Of a stretch of DNA of 64,000 nt, positions 15,978-24,541 are shown piece after piece. Position 1 is the first letter of the stretch. Each line of letters starts with the position of its first letter. The DNA is from CAYQTL01 sp964420405. GTDB lineage: Bacteria > Acidobacteriota > Thermoanaerobaculia > Thermoanaerobaculales > Sulfomarinibacteraceae. Location of the stretch: NCBI GenBank assembly GCA_964420405.1, contig CAYQTL010000001.1, positions 168,787 through 232,786 of the forward strand, read 5' to 3'. The notes beneath the pieces were generated by a model. It did not search any database, had not been told where the DNA came from, and was given only the letters and a program-made list of their open reading frames with translations. The position numbers and the translations under genes are program-made.

Positions 15978-17629
15978 CCCCGCTCGCGCCCGCGGCCGTC
16001 ACCGCCGTGGCCGTGGTCATGGCGCTGTACCTGGCGGCCCTGCTGGCGATCGGCTGGCTGGCCGGGCGGCGCACCCGGGGTGGCGAGGACTTCCACCTCG
16101 CCGGGCGCTCCCTCGGCGCGTGGACGGCCGGGGTCTCGTCGACCGCGAGCTCCGAGTCGGGGTGGGTGACCCTCGGCGCGGTCGGCATGACGTTCACACA
16201 CGGCGTCTCCGGGCTGTGGTTCGCGCCCGCCTGCCTGCTCGGCTATCTGGCCAACGTCTACCTGGTGGCGCCCCGCCTGCGACGGCTGGCGGCGCGACAG
16301 GGATCGCTGACGCTGACCGACGTGCTGGCCGACCGCTTCGGCGACCCCGGACACGTCCTGCGCTGGACCGCCACGACCATCATCCTGACGGCGATGACGT
16401 TCTACACGGCCGCCCAGATGACCGCCGCCGGGAAGGCGTTCTCGATGTCCCTGGGGCTCGGCGCCGAGGGCGCCGGCTACCGCGCCGGGGTCGTCCTCGG
16501 CGCCGCGGTGATCATCGTCGTGACCGTCCTGGGCGGATTCCGCGCGGTGGCGTGGACCGACCTCTTCCAGGGTCTGCTGGTGGCGGCGGCCCTGGTCGGC
16601 CTGCCGTTGCTGGCCGTCGTGCGGCTCGGCGGTTTCGGCGGCCTGGTCGCGGGTCTCGGCTCGCTCGACCCGCAGCTGCTGACGGCGACCGGCGGGCGCA
16701 CCGGGCCGGTCCTGGTCGGGTTCGTGGTCGGCCAGCTCGGGATCGGTCTCGGCTACCCCGGCATGCCCCACGTCGTGACCCGTTACATGGCGGCCCGCGG
16801 CGACCGGGAGGTGCGACGGCTGCGGGTGATCGCGGTCCTGTGGGGGGTCGCGGTGTTCTACGGCGCCGGTCTCGTCGGGCTGGCGGGCCGGGTCCTGCTG
16901 CCGGGTCTCGAGGACGGCGAGCGGGCGCTGATGGGCCTCGCGCTCGAGCTGACGCCGCCGCCGGTCGCGGGTCTGCTGCTGGCGGCGGTGATCGCCGCGA
17001 TCCTGTCGACGGTTTCGTCGCAGCTGCTGGTGGCGGCGTCGGCGGTCTCCCACGATCTCGTCGGGCGCGCCTTCGGCGGCGCGCCGGACGGAGCCCGCAG
17101 CCTGCGGCTCGGACGGTGGACGGTGGCTGCCGTCGGCGTGCTCGCCGTGCTGGTGGCGCTGCGGGGCGAGCAGCTGGTGTTCTGGTTCGTGCTGTTCGCG
17201 TGGTCGGCCCTCGGCGCCGCCTTCGCGCCGCTGGTGCTGCTGGGCCTGGTTCCCGGGGCCGTCAACCGCTACGGCGCCCTCGCCGGGATGCTGACCGGCG
17301 CCGGTGTGACCGTGGTGTGGAAGCTCGGCGTCCAGGCGGCGCAGGTCCCGCCGGCGTTCGACCCGGCGCGGTTCGACCGGCTCTGGATCGTGGTGCTGCT
17401 GGTCGGCGCCGGGCTGCTGCTGCTCGGACGGACCCTCGGCACCTTCGAGGTGGGCCACTCGGGGGCGGTCCTGGCCGCCACGGTCGCGACCCTCGGCGCG
17501 TGGCGCGCGATCGGGCGCTGGGATCTGGCGGGGGTGTACGAGCTGGTGCCGGCGTTCCTGCTCGCCGCCGCGGTCGGGTGGCTCGTCAGCCGGGCGCTGT
17601 GGGTGGCGGAGGAGTCATCCCGAAGCTGA
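15974..17629 (+). CDS. Sodium:solute symporter (SSS family)
   Basis: A 551-aa LeuT-fold membrane transporter driven by the sodium gradient. Around 13 hydrophobic segments are visible, with the SSS N-terminal pattern GRRTRGGEDFHLAGRSLGAWTAG and SSTASSESGWVTLG in TM2, the AILSTVSSQLLVAASAVSHDL segment of the Na2-site helix, and GYPGMPHVVTRYMA. The pattern is closest to the PutP/proline branch, but the substrate is not readable. The GTG start is fused to the small accessory gene (GTGA). The 3' end overlaps the convergent aminotransferase gene by 44 bp (17586-17629). Confidence 0.9.
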   Translation: MTPLAPAAVTAVAVVMALYLAALLAIGWLAGRRTRGGEDFHLAGRSLGAWTAGVSSTASSESGWVTLGAVGMTFTHGVSGLWFAPACLLGYLANVYLVAPRLRRLAARQGSLTLTDVLADRFGDPGHVLRWTATTIILTAMTFYTAAQMTAAGKAFSMSLGLGAEGAGYRAGVVLGAAVIIVVTVLGGFRAVAWTDLFQGLLVAAALVGLPLLAVVRLGGFGGLVAGLGSLDPQLLTATGGRTGPVLVGFVVGQLGIGLGYPGMPHVVTRYMAARGDREVRRLRVIAVLWGVAVFYGAGLVGLAGRVLLPGLEDGERALMGLALELTPPPVAGLLLAAVIAAILSTVSSQLLVAASAVSHDLVGRAFGGAPDGARSLRLGRWTVAAVGVLAVLVALRGEQLVFWFVLFAWSALGAAFAPLVLLGLVPGAVNRYGALAGMLTGAGVTVVWKLGVQAAQVPPAFDPARFDRLWIVVLLVGAGLLLLGRTLGTFEVGHSGAVLAATVATLGAWRAIGRWDLAGVYELVPAFLLAAAVGWLVSRALWVAEESSRS

Positions 17630-19037
17630 GGCGCACGTAGCGGCTGGCCTCGTCGACGAACTCGCGGTAGGACTGGTCGTCGGCGTTGACCAGCAGGCCG
17701 TGCCGGAGCAGGTTCGGGTTGCGGCAGAAGCCGTCGAGGGGCACGCCCGCGATGCCGGTCTCCAGGTAGAACGCCACCGTCGGCGGCACCTGCTCGGCCC
17801 GGGCCACCTCCAGGCATCGATCCGACAGGCGCAGGACGGCGTACATCGAGCCCGGCCACTCGTATCCGACCGGGTCCGGCAGCAGGGGCTGGCGCCGGTC
17901 GAGCAGGTCGCCCCAGCGGGAGAACGCGTCGGCGAGCAGCATCCGGCGCCGATCCTGGAGGTGGCGTCCGATCCGCATCTGCAGCCGGATCCGGTTGTCG
18001 GCCAGCTCGTCGTCGCCCGTCAGGTACGGAGCGAGCAGCGACAGCACCACCGCCTGCATGGCGTTGGACGGTCCGGCCATGATGTTCTGGGCGTAGCGGA
18101 TGACGCCGCCGCGCAGCCGCGGCGAGCGCGTCAGGATCGCCCCCGACCGCAGACCCGTCACGCCGTGGGTCTTGGACAGCGAGTCGATGAACAGGATCGA
18201 GTCCCCGTAGCGGGGGTCCTCGTCGAACCACGCCAGCAGCCGCCGGTGGTCGGGATGCAGCCGCACGTAGACCGAGTCCAGGATGATGCCGGCGTGGGGC
18301 CAGCGGTCGAGCACCGCGTCGACGTACGCACGCAGGTTCTCGGGCTCGAGGGTCCGGCCGGTCGGGTTGTTGATCGGCATCATGTAGACGCCGTCCACGT
18401 CGACGTCGTCCGGGACCCGTGCGAGGTCGGCGACCGACGGGTCGGTGTCCGGCCGCGACGGCGGCAGCAGCAGGGTCTGCATGCCCTGCAGCGCGAGCTG
18501 GTCCATCGGGCAGGAGAAGGTGGGGATGGGGGCGAGCACGGTCGCAGGGGTCGCCGTCCCGACGCGGTCCCGACGGGCCTCGGCGACGCCCAGCAGCGAC
18601 GCCTGCAGCGCCTGGTTGCCGCCGTGGAAGACGACCACCTCGGCCGGCTCGGCGGGTCGGTTGGAGAACTCGAGGCCGAGCTGGCGGGACCACATCGCGC
18701 TCCAGGCGCGGATCACCGCCGGGTAGCCGATCGAGTCGAGGTTGTAGCCCATGGGGTGGGCCGACAGCTGGCGCAGCCAGCTCGACATGTGGTCGAAGGC
18801 GTCCCGCAGCAGGCCCTGCCAGTCCTGCCGCAGGGTGGGGTCGCCGGGGTAGGCGGGCGGCACCGTCCGCCAGTCGAGGTCGCCGATCGCCGACGCCAGG
18901 TCGTCGTGGCCGCGTGCCCGCATGGCGCTGACGGTGCGGCTCATGAGCCTGATGGGCGCGCTCGCGAAGACCTCACGGTACGACTCGTAGAGCTCCTTGC
19001 GGGTCCGCTTCTCGCTGGTGTCGCGGTGCTCGCTCAT
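17586..19037 (-). CDS. PLP-dependent aminotransferase, class I/II fold
   Basis: A 483-aa fold-type I PLP enzyme. Visible motifs are INNPTG (substrate carboxylate/PLP region), ILDSVYVRL (Asp and Tyr that contact the cofactor), and SLSKTHGVTGLRSG with the Schiff-base Lys. The N-terminal about 70 residues are an extra helical segment not typical of AspC-type enzymes, and the overall length is above the usual 390-430 aa, so the amino donor and substrate are unclear. The ATG at 19037 follows GGGAGGGG. It has its own promoter at 19092-19120. Its C-terminus overlaps the convergent symporter gene. Confidence 0.85.
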   Translation of the reverse strand: MSEHRDTSEKRTRKELYESYREVFASAPIRLMSRTVSAMRARGHDDLASAIGDLDWRTVPPAYPGDPTLRQDWQGLLRDAFDHMSSWLRQLSAHPMGYNLDSIGYPAVIRAWSAMWSRQLGLEFSNRPAEPAEVVVFHGGNQALQASLLGVAEARRDRVGTATPATVLAPIPTFSCPMDQLALQGMQTLLLPPSRPDTDPSVADLARVPDDVDVDGVYMMPINNPTGRTLEPENLRAYVDAVLDRWPHAGIILDSVYVRLHPDHRRLLAWFDEDPRYGDSILFIDSLSKTHGVTGLRSGAILTRSPRLRGGVIRYAQNIMAGPSNAMQAVVLSLLAPYLTGDDELADNRIRLQMRIGRHLQDRRRMLLADAFSRWGDLLDRRQPLLPDPVGYEWPGSMYAVLRLSDRCLEVARAEQVPPTVAFYLETGIAGVPLDGFCRNPNLLRHGLLVNADDQSYREFVDEASRYVRLSFGMTPPPPTAPG

Positions 19038-19091
19038 GGTGGCCCCTCCCCTGCCCGTGGCACGCCGCTCGCGCGGACGGCGACGGATGGA

Positions 19092-19120
19092 ATCGTAGCC
19101 CGCGCCGGAGCGGGGGACAA
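19092..19120 (-). promoter_or_regulatory. Promoter of the aminotransferase gene
   Basis: Minus strand TTGTCC (19120-19115), 17 nt, then TACGAT (19097-19092). The leader to the ATG at 19037 is about 48 nt. It is back to back with the TetR promoter at 19141. Confidence 0.55.
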
Positions 19121-19140
19121 GGCGAGCGTGTCCGCCGCGC

Positions 19141-19169
19141 TTGACACCTTCCGGCCACCCTCGGAGAAT
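19141..19169 (+). promoter_or_regulatory. Promoter of the TetR/acyl-CoA synthetase operon
   Basis: A consensus TTGACA (19141-19146), 17 nt spacing and GAGAAT (19164-19169). The -10 box runs into the operator palindrome at 19169-19186, so a bound repressor would cover the -10/+1 region. Confidence 0.65.
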
Positions 19170-19186
19170 GAATGAGCATTCATTCA
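19169..19186 (+). promoter_or_regulatory. FadR-type TetR operator, TGAATGA-N4-TCATTCA
   Basis: A perfect 7+7 bp inverted repeat with a 4-nt centre, directly between the promoter and the TetR gene. The half-sites and spacing match the operator consensus known for Bacillus FadR (TGAATGAMTANTCATTCA), a TetR repressor released by long-chain acyl-CoA. This fits the acyl-CoA synthetase encoded next. Confidence 0.7.
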
Positions 19187-19203
19187 TTGTCGTGGGAGGC
19201 CCC

Positions 19204-19842
19204 ATGCCGGAACGACCCCCGGACCGACAGCTCTCCAGCCGGGAGCGCAAGCGCGACCGGATCCTGCACGCCGCCATCGAGGTGTTCGCCTCCAAGGGCT
19301 ACTTCTCCGCCCGGATGACCGACGTCGCGCGGGAGGCGGGGGTCGCGGACGGCACCATCTACCTGTACTTCGAAGGCAAGGAGCACCTGCTGCTGAGCAT
19401 CTTCGACGACGTCCTGACGCGGTCCATCGACCGCGCGCGGCTCGAGCTGGCCGATCTCGACGACCCCGCCGAGAAGCTCCGCACCATGGTCCGCCTCCAC
19501 CTGGAGACCCTCGGCGCCGAGCCGTCGTTGGCCCACGTGCTGCAGATCGAGACCCGGCACTCGCGGCGGTTCATGAGTCTCATGACGCGTGGTAAGCTTG
19601 GCGAGTACTTGAAGCTGCTGCGGGACATCATCGAAGAGGGCCAGGACGTGGGCGCCTTCCGGCGTGACATCAGCGCGGGTCTCGCGACGAACCTGGTGTT
19701 CGGAGCGGTCGACGAGCTGGTCAACACCTGGCTGCTGGCCGACCACCAGGGCGACCTCGTCCGCCACCACGCCCCACTCGTCCGGCTGCTCTTCGAGGGC
19801 CTGGTTCCGTGCCGCGATCACCAGGGAGGGGAGGGCTCATGA
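19204..19842 (+). CDS. TetR-family regulator, FadR-like
   Basis: A 212-aa repressor. The N-terminal helix-turn-helix is typical (RILHAAIEVFASKGYFSARMTDVAREAGVADGTIYLYFEGKEHLL), here read in segments of the TetR signature, followed by a helical ligand domain resembling FadR (RMVRLH-like helix, FVFGAVDELVN-like segment). The start ATG 19204 follows GGGAGG. It overlaps the acyl-CoA synthetase start (ATGA, 19839-19842). Together with the FadR-like operator this suggests an autoregulated repressor of fatty-acid activation that responds to acyl-CoA. The ligand is inferred from operator and neighbour. Confidence 0.88.
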   Translation: MPERPPDRQLSSRERKRDRILHAAIEVFASKGYFSARMTDVAREAGVADGTIYLYFEGKEHLLLSIFDDVLTRSIDRARLELADLDDPAEKLRTMVRLHLETLGAEPSLAHVLQIETRHSRRFMSLMTRGKLGEYLKLLRDIIEEGQDVGAFRRDISAGLATNLVFGAVDELVNTWLLADHQGDLVRHHAPLVRLLFEGLVPCRDHQGGEGS

Positions 19843-21605
19843 CGGATCGCAACGTTCTCGACCTGTACCGCCACGAGGTGGACGCCCCGCGGGACGAGCA
19901 CTACTTCCACTTCACGCCCGAGGGCACGAAGGTCCTGTCGACCATGGAGTTCTTCGAGCTCACCTCGAACCTGGCATCGGGCCTCGAGAAGCTCGGGGTG
20001 GGTCGCGGCGACCGGGTGATGCTGCTGTCGGAGAACCGTCCCGAGTGGCACGTGGCGGACCTGGCGGTGGTCGACCTGGGAGCGGTCGACGTGCCGGTGT
20101 ACGGCACCCTCACGCCGGCCCAGATCGCCTTCCAGGCGAAGGACTCGGGCGCGGTCGCCGCGATCGTCGAGAGCCCCGAGCAGGTCGCCAAGTTCCTCGA
20201 GATCCACGACCAGTGTCCGGACCTGAAGCATCTGATCCAGATCGAAGGACCGACCGCCGACGGCGTGCTGTCCCTCGCCGAGGTGGCTGACTCCGGCTCC
20301 GGCGGCGACGCCGCCGACCGCTTCTGGCAGCGGGCGGAGGCGATCGGGCCGGACGACGTGCTGACGCTGATCTACACCTCCGGCACCACCGGCAACCCCA
20401 AGGGCGTCACCCTGACCCACGAGAACCTGGTCGCCAACGTCGCGGCCTCCAAGGACCGCGCCCCGATCAACCGCGACGACTTCGGCCTCGAGTTCCTGCC
20501 CCTGTGCCACGTCTTCGAGCGGATGGTCGGCTACCTGCTGATGGCCAAGGCGTGCTCGAAGGCGTACTGCTCGGTCTACCACGTGGGCGACCTGGTGGCG
20601 ACGATCCAGCCGACCGTGTTCGCCGGCGTGCCGCGGTTCTACGAGAAGGTGTACGACAAGATCATGGACAAGGTGAACAGCGCGCCGCCGATCCGCCGGG
20701 CGCTGTTCAACTGGGCCCTCGGCCAGGGCCGCAAGGCGTACCCCAAGCGGCTGGCGGGCCGCGACCCGGGCGGGCTCGGCTACCGCCTGGCCGACAGGAT
20801 CGTGCTGTCGAAGGTCCGCGAGGGCCTCGGCGGCAAGGTCCGGTTCTGCATCTCCGGCGGCGCTCCGCTGCCCGTGTTCGTGGCCGAGTTCTTCCACTCC
20901 ATCGGGGTCTGGATCCTGGAGGGCTACGGGCTCACCGAGACGTCGCCGGTGATCGCCGTCAACGGCGCCGAGCCGGACATGACGCGGCTCGGTACCGTCG
21001 GCAAGGCGATCTTCAACGTCGACGTCCGGCTCGCCGAGGACGGCGAGCTGTGCGTCAAGGGCCCGAGCGTCATGCGGGGCTACTGGAACCTCCCGGAGAA
21101 GACCGCCGAGGTGTTCGACGACGACGGGTTCTTCCACACCGGCGACATCGCCGAGATCGACGCCGAGGGCTTCATCAGCATCACCGACCGCAAGAAGGAC
21201 CTGATCGTCACCGCCGGCGGCAAGAACGTCGCGCCGGCGCCGATCGAGAACGAGCTCAAGCGCTCGGCGTTCATCGACAACGCGGTCCTGATCGGCGACC
21301 GGCGGCCGTACATCGTGGCCCTGCTGTCGCCGAGTCAGGAGGAGCTGGAGCGGTGGGCGGCGGAGAAGGGTATCGAGTACGGCTCCGTCGAGGAGCTCGC
21401 GAAGCACCCCGATGTCCGCGAGAGGTGCGGCGAGATGGTCGAGAAGGTCAACGCCGGCCTCGCCCGCTACGAGCAGATCAAGAAGTTCGAGGTGCTGCCG
21501 CTGATGCTGTCGATCGAGGGCGGCCACCTCACGCCGACCCTCAAGGTCAAGCGCCGCGTGGTCGAGAAGGACTACGGGGAGCTGATCGAGAAGCTCTACT
21601 CCTGA
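19839..21605 (+). CDS. Long-chain fatty-acid--CoA ligase (AMP-forming)
   Basis: Activates fatty acids to acyl-CoA via an acyl-adenylate at the inner face of the membrane. The 588-aa protein has the AMP-binding P-loop LIYTSGTTGNPKGVTLTH, the A-motif GYGLTETSP, the TGDIAEID and ITDRKKDLIVTAGGKNVAP segments, and C-terminal LTPTLKVKRRVV with the adenylation Lys. The LPLCHVFERM stretch and length place it in the FAA1/FadD15 long-chain branch. The ATG is embedded in the TetR stop (ATGA) and preceded by GGAGGGG. Likely controlled by the adjacent FadR-like repressor. Confidence 0.93.
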   Translation: MTDRNVLDLYRHEVDAPRDEHYFHFTPEGTKVLSTMEFFELTSNLASGLEKLGVGRGDRVMLLSENRPEWHVADLAVVDLGAVDVPVYGTLTPAQIAFQAKDSGAVAAIVESPEQVAKFLEIHDQCPDLKHLIQIEGPTADGVLSLAEVADSGSGGDAADRFWQRAEAIGPDDVLTLIYTSGTTGNPKGVTLTHENLVANVAASKDRAPINRDDFGLEFLPLCHVFERMVGYLLMAKACSKAYCSVYHVGDLVATIQPTVFAGVPRFYEKVYDKIMDKVNSAPPIRRALFNWALGQGRKAYPKRLAGRDPGGLGYRLADRIVLSKVREGLGGKVRFCISGGAPLPVFVAEFFHSIGVWILEGYGLTETSPVIAVNGAEPDMTRLGTVGKAIFNVDVRLAEDGELCVKGPSVMRGYWNLPEKTAEVFDDDGFFHTGDIAEIDAEGFISITDRKKDLIVTAGGKNVAPAPIENELKRSAFIDNAVLIGDRRPYIVALLSPSQEELERWAAEKGIEYGSVEELAKHPDVRERCGEMVEKVNAGLARYEQIKKFEVLPLMLSIEGGHLTPTLKVKRRVVEKDYGELIEKLYS

Positions 21606-21713
21606 CAGAATTGGATCCGGAGCCTGTGAGGTCCGTCACCGTGGCCGGCGGTCCGCGTCAACCGGTGTGGGCTCCCCGCGTCTCAAGGGGCGTGAGACGA
21701 AGGGAGGACCGAG

Positions 21714-22028
21714 ATGCGCAGGCTCACGAAGTCGTTGCTGGCCGCCTCGTTGGTGGCGTGCTCGTTCGGGATCGGCGAGACGTTCGCGGAGGCGCGGACG
21801 CGAGTGGTGGTGCAGGTCCGGCCGCCCGCACCCCGGGTCGAGGTTCGGGTCGCGCGGCCCCATGCGCACGCCGTGTGGATCGGCGGAGCGTGGACGTGGA
21901 GCAGCGGCCGCTACGTGTGGCGCTCGGGACGCTGGATCTCGCCGCCGCAGCGCCACGCGGTGTGGGTCCCCGGCCACTGGACCCGGCACCACGGCGGGTG
22001 GGTGTGGGTCGAGGGGCGGTGGCGGTAG
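21714..22028 (+). CDS. Small exported WxxGxW repeat protein
   Basis: A 104-aa secreted protein. The ATG follows AGGGAGGA at 5 nt and opens a signal peptide (MRRLTKSLLAASLVACSFGI). The mature part has three copies of a W-x-x-G-x-W type repeat (VWIGGAW, VWRSGRW, VWVPGHW, ending VEGRW), spaced by about 15-20 residues, as in the YXWGXW/BcpO-related family. Function unknown; such proteins are short, basic, cell-envelope proteins. The FecR/DUF6600-like protein at 49.7 kb has related Trp-rich modules. It stands alone between the acyl-CoA synthetase and the convergent RsbU-like gene. Confidence 0.8.
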   Translation: MRRLTKSLLAASLVACSFGIGETFAEARTRVVVQVRPPAPRVEVRVARPHAHAVWIGGAWTWSSGRYVWRSGRWISPPQRHAVWVPGHWTRHHGGWVWVEGRWR

Positions 22029-22081
22029 AGTGACGGTCCCGCGTCAGGGGAGACGGTCCCGCGTGCGTGCATCCGTGGTGA

Positions 22082-23587
22082 TCAGTCGGGCATCCGCTCG
22101 ACGACGAGAAGGGTCGCGTCGTCGAGAAGAGGTCGGCCGCCGGTGAAGTCGTCGACCGCCGCCAGGAGGTGGTGGCAGGCGGCCTCGGCACCGACCTCCT
22201 CGAGCCCCGCGACCACCGCCTCCACCCGCTCGACGCCGAACTCCTCCTCGTGCTCGTCCTCGGCCTCGGTGAGGCCGTCGGTGTACAGCACCAGCAGGTC
22301 GCCGGGCTCGAGGCGCCGCGTGACGGTCGTGTAGCGGGCGGCCCCGAGGATTCCGAGGGGGAGCCCGGCCGAGACGATCTGGTCGACGGCGCCGTCCGCG
22401 CGCCGGATCAGGATCGGGCAGTGGCCGGCGTTGACCGCGGCCACCTCGCCGTCGCCGGACACGCGCACCATGGCGAACGTGGCGAAGCGGTTGTCGGCGG
22501 TCGCGCCCGCGAGGTAGCGGTTGATCCGCTCGGCGAGGACCTCGAGCGGCAGCCCGTCGCTCGACAGCAGGCGGACACCGGCGTGTACCCCCGCGGCGAT
22601 CATCCCGGCCCCGACCCCCTTGCCGGAGACGTCGGTCACCGTCACCAGCAGCCCTCCGTCGACGGCGAGCACGTCGTAGGTGTCGCCCGCGACCTGCCGG
22701 CTCGGGGTCGAGCGCGCGGCGAGCCGGAATCCCGGCAGGCCCGGGAAGCGCTGGGGGTGGAGGTGGGACTGGATGACCGCGGCCATCTCCAGCTCCCGCC
22801 GCAGCCGCTCCCGCTCGAGGGACTCGCGGGTGAGCCGGGCGTACTCCATCGCGACGGTGGCCTGGATGGCGAAGAGCTCCAGCAGCCGCACATCGTTGGT
22901 GCCGAACGGCTCGGTGCCGGCGCGCGCCTCCTTGTGGGCGGCGACCAGCACGCCGAGGGTGCCACCGTCGGACTGCAGCGGCAGCGCGACGACGTCGTCG
23001 CGGTAGATGCCGTGCTGCCAGGCCTCGGCGAGCTGTCCCTCGTCGAGCACCGCCGAGCCGAACGCCCCTGCGGCGACCGCGGTCGCGGCCGCACCCCCCA
23101 GGTACAGGTGGGCGCTACGCACGCCCAGCAGCGCGACGAGGTGGTTGATCAGCTCCTCGGCCAACCGGTCGACCTCGAGGATGCCGCCGATTCCGGTGGC
23201 GATCGACCGGATCGCCTCCAGCTCCCACAGGTGGAACCGCTCGTCGAACCGCTTGCGCTTGAGCTCCTCGTGCAGCTCCCAGGCGCGCAGGCTCAGGCGG
23301 GTCGCCCCGAGGACCAGCTCGTCGAGCCGGTCGAGGTTGAGCAGCCTGAGCTTCCAGCCGCGCCCCTCGGACGAGAACGGGACCTCGGTCCAGCCCTCGG
23401 TGGCGTCCTCCACCCGCTGCGAGACGGTCCGCGGCCAGCGCGCCAGCACCTCGCCGTCGCGGCGCAGGACCCCGGCCCGGGAGCCGGTCTCCTCCACCGC
23501 CGCCCGCAGGACGTCCTCGGGCAGCTGGGGACCCGAGTGGCCGCCGAGGGCCACGTCGGCGAGCTGCAGCAGCTCAGGAAGCGGCAT
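22082..23587 (-). CDS. GAF-SpoIIE (PP2C) phosphatase, RsbU-like
   Basis: A 501-aa signalling phosphatase. An N-terminal regulatory region (about 1-120) and a GAF-like sensor (about 125-260) precede a coiled linker (RESLERERLRRELEMAAVIQ) and a C-terminal SpoIIE/PP2C domain with VAGDTYDVLAVDGG, TVTDVSGKGVGAGM, NAGHCPILI, LVLYTDGLTEAEDE and LLDDATLLVVER, including the metal-binding Asp residues. In partner-switching systems such enzymes dephosphorylate a STAS antagonist. Its ATG lies inside the end of the STAS gene (14-nt overlap). Last gene of the predicted sigma-54 operon starting at 24518. Confidence 0.9.
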   Translation of the reverse strand: MPLPELLQLADVALGGHSGPQLPEDVLRAAVEETGSRAGVLRRDGEVLARWPRTVSQRVEDATEGWTEVPFSSEGRGWKLRLLNLDRLDELVLGATRLSLRAWELHEELKRKRFDERFHLWELEAIRSIATGIGGILEVDRLAEELINHLVALLGVRSAHLYLGGAAATAVAAGAFGSAVLDEGQLAEAWQHGIYRDDVVALPLQSDGGTLGVLVAAHKEARAGTEPFGTNDVRLLELFAIQATVAMEYARLTRESLERERLRRELEMAAVIQSHLHPQRFPGLPGFRLAARSTPSRQVAGDTYDVLAVDGGLLVTVTDVSGKGVGAGMIAAGVHAGVRLLSSDGLPLEVLAERINRYLAGATADNRFATFAMVRVSGDGEVAAVNAGHCPILIRRADGAVDQIVSAGLPLGILGAARYTTVTRRLEPGDLLVLYTDGLTEAEDEHEEEFGVERVEAVVAGLEEVGAEAACHHLLAAVDDFTGGRPLLDDATLLVVERMPD

Positions 23588-23945
23588 GACCGATGAGCTC
23601 GGCCTCCGCGGTCGGACGGTCCGGATAGATCGCCGCGTACTGCACCAGGCCCATGATCTCGAAGGTCTTGGCGATGGTCGGCGTCAGGTTGCAGAACGCG
23701 AGCCGGCCGTTGGAGTCGAGCAGCTTCTCCATGATCTCGAGCAGGATCGACACCCCGATCGAGTTGATGATCCGAGTCCCCTCGAGGTCGATCAGCAACC
23801 TCCTGCAGCCCTCGTCCATGAGGTCGGTGGCGGCGTCGGCGATGGCCTGCCCGCCCTCGTTGTTGATGTATCCCGCCGCACGGATCAGGCCCACGTCGGG
23901 AGCCAGAACGTCCTTCGAAAGCTGCAGCTGCTCGTCGCTCATCAT
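23574..23945 (-). CDS. STAS-domain anti-sigma factor antagonist
   Basis: A 123-aa RsbV/SpoIIAA-like protein. The fold pattern is VLAPDVGLIRAAGYIN, LLIDLEGTRIINSIGVSILL, then LAFCNLTPTIAKTFEIMGL. The Ser of NSIG sits where RsbV-type proteins are phosphorylated by their kinase. It starts at ATG 23945, overlapping the kinase stop (ATGATGA), after GGAGAG. Its stop is 14 nt inside the phosphatase gene. The order kinase, antagonist, phosphatase gives a complete partner-switch cassette, but no sigma factor gene is adjacent. Confidence 0.88.
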   Translation of the reverse strand: MMSDEQLQLSKDVLAPDVGLIRAAGYINNEGGQAIADAATDLMDEGCRRLLIDLEGTRIINSIGVSILLEIMEKLLDSNGRLAFCNLTPTIAKTFEIMGLVQYAAIYPDRPTAEAELIGHAAS

Positions 23946-24355
23946 CCACTCTCCACGTGCTTGCACATCCGGACGAGCGTCCGGCCCGGCTGCGACCGGA
24001 TCTGGACGTCGTCCATCAGCTCCCGGATGAGGGTCAGGCCCCACCCGCGCTTGGTCGTGCAGCCGAGCACCCTGGACGGCGAGCCCTGGGAGGCGACCCC
24101 CGGGTCGAAGCCGGGCCCGTGGTCCTCGACCTCGATCACCAGCCGCGGACGCTCGACGTCGTTCTCGCCGGCAAGTCGGACCACCATGCGGCCGCCGCCG
24201 TGCTCCATGGCGTTGAGACACGCCTCGACGACCGCCACGCTGGCAGCCTCGACCCGGGTCTGGTCCATTCCGATGGCGGCTCCGATCGTCTCCACGGCCT
24301 TGGCGGCGACCAGCTCGACGTTCGGCACCACCGGCAGGTGCAGCACGACCTCCAT
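23942..24355 (-). CDS. RsbW-like anti-sigma kinase (HATPase_c_2)
   Basis: A 137-aa GHKL ATPase of the RsbW/SpoIIAB type. The N box reads VVEACLNAMEHG, the G1 box EVEDHGPGFDP and the G2 region KRGWGLTLIRELMDDV, in the usual order and spacing. Such proteins bind a target (often a sigma factor) and phosphorylate the STAS antagonist. It begins 7 nt after the stop of the 51-aa peptide gene (TAA at 24363-24365), and its stop is coupled to the STAS start. The target is unknown. Confidence 0.88.
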   Translation of the reverse strand: MEVVLHLPVVPNVELVAAKAVETIGAAIGMDQTRVEAASVAVVEACLNAMEHGGGRMVVRLAGENDVERPRLVIEVEDHGPGFDPGVASQGSPSRVLGCTTKRGWGLTLIRELMDDVQIRSQPGRTLVRMCKHVESG

Positions 24356-24362
24356 GATGAGC

Positions 24363-24518
24363 TTACAACTGTATCAGAACCCTTGCGAGGGTCCACGCGA
24401 CCCGGAGCTGCTGGACCGGGAGGGAGATGGAGAGGTTCGCCAGGTGGACACCGGCGGTCGTCAGCGCCGCGATCCCGCAGGCGGCCGCCGAGAGGCGAAG
24501 CAGGGCGAGAGATCTCAT
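24363..24518 (-). CDS. 51-aa hydrophobic peptide, first gene of the predicted sigma-54 operon
   Basis: A small reading frame starting MRSLALLRLSAAACGIAALT and ending LARVLIQL, preceded by GGAGG with 7 nt spacing. The N-terminus is basic then hydrophobic (possible membrane insertion or signal segment) and contains one Cys at residue 14; the second half is amphipathic. No family recognised. It lies 12-13 nt after the predicted sigma-54 start site and 7 nt before the RsbW-like gene, so it is positioned as the first product of the operon. It could be a real regulator of the partner switch or merely a leader peptide. Confidence 0.55.
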   Translation of the reverse strand: MRSLALLRLSAAACGIAALTTAGVHLANLSISLPVQQLRVAWTLARVLIQL

Positions 24519-24541
24519 CACGCAACCTCCGACCTCTGGCT

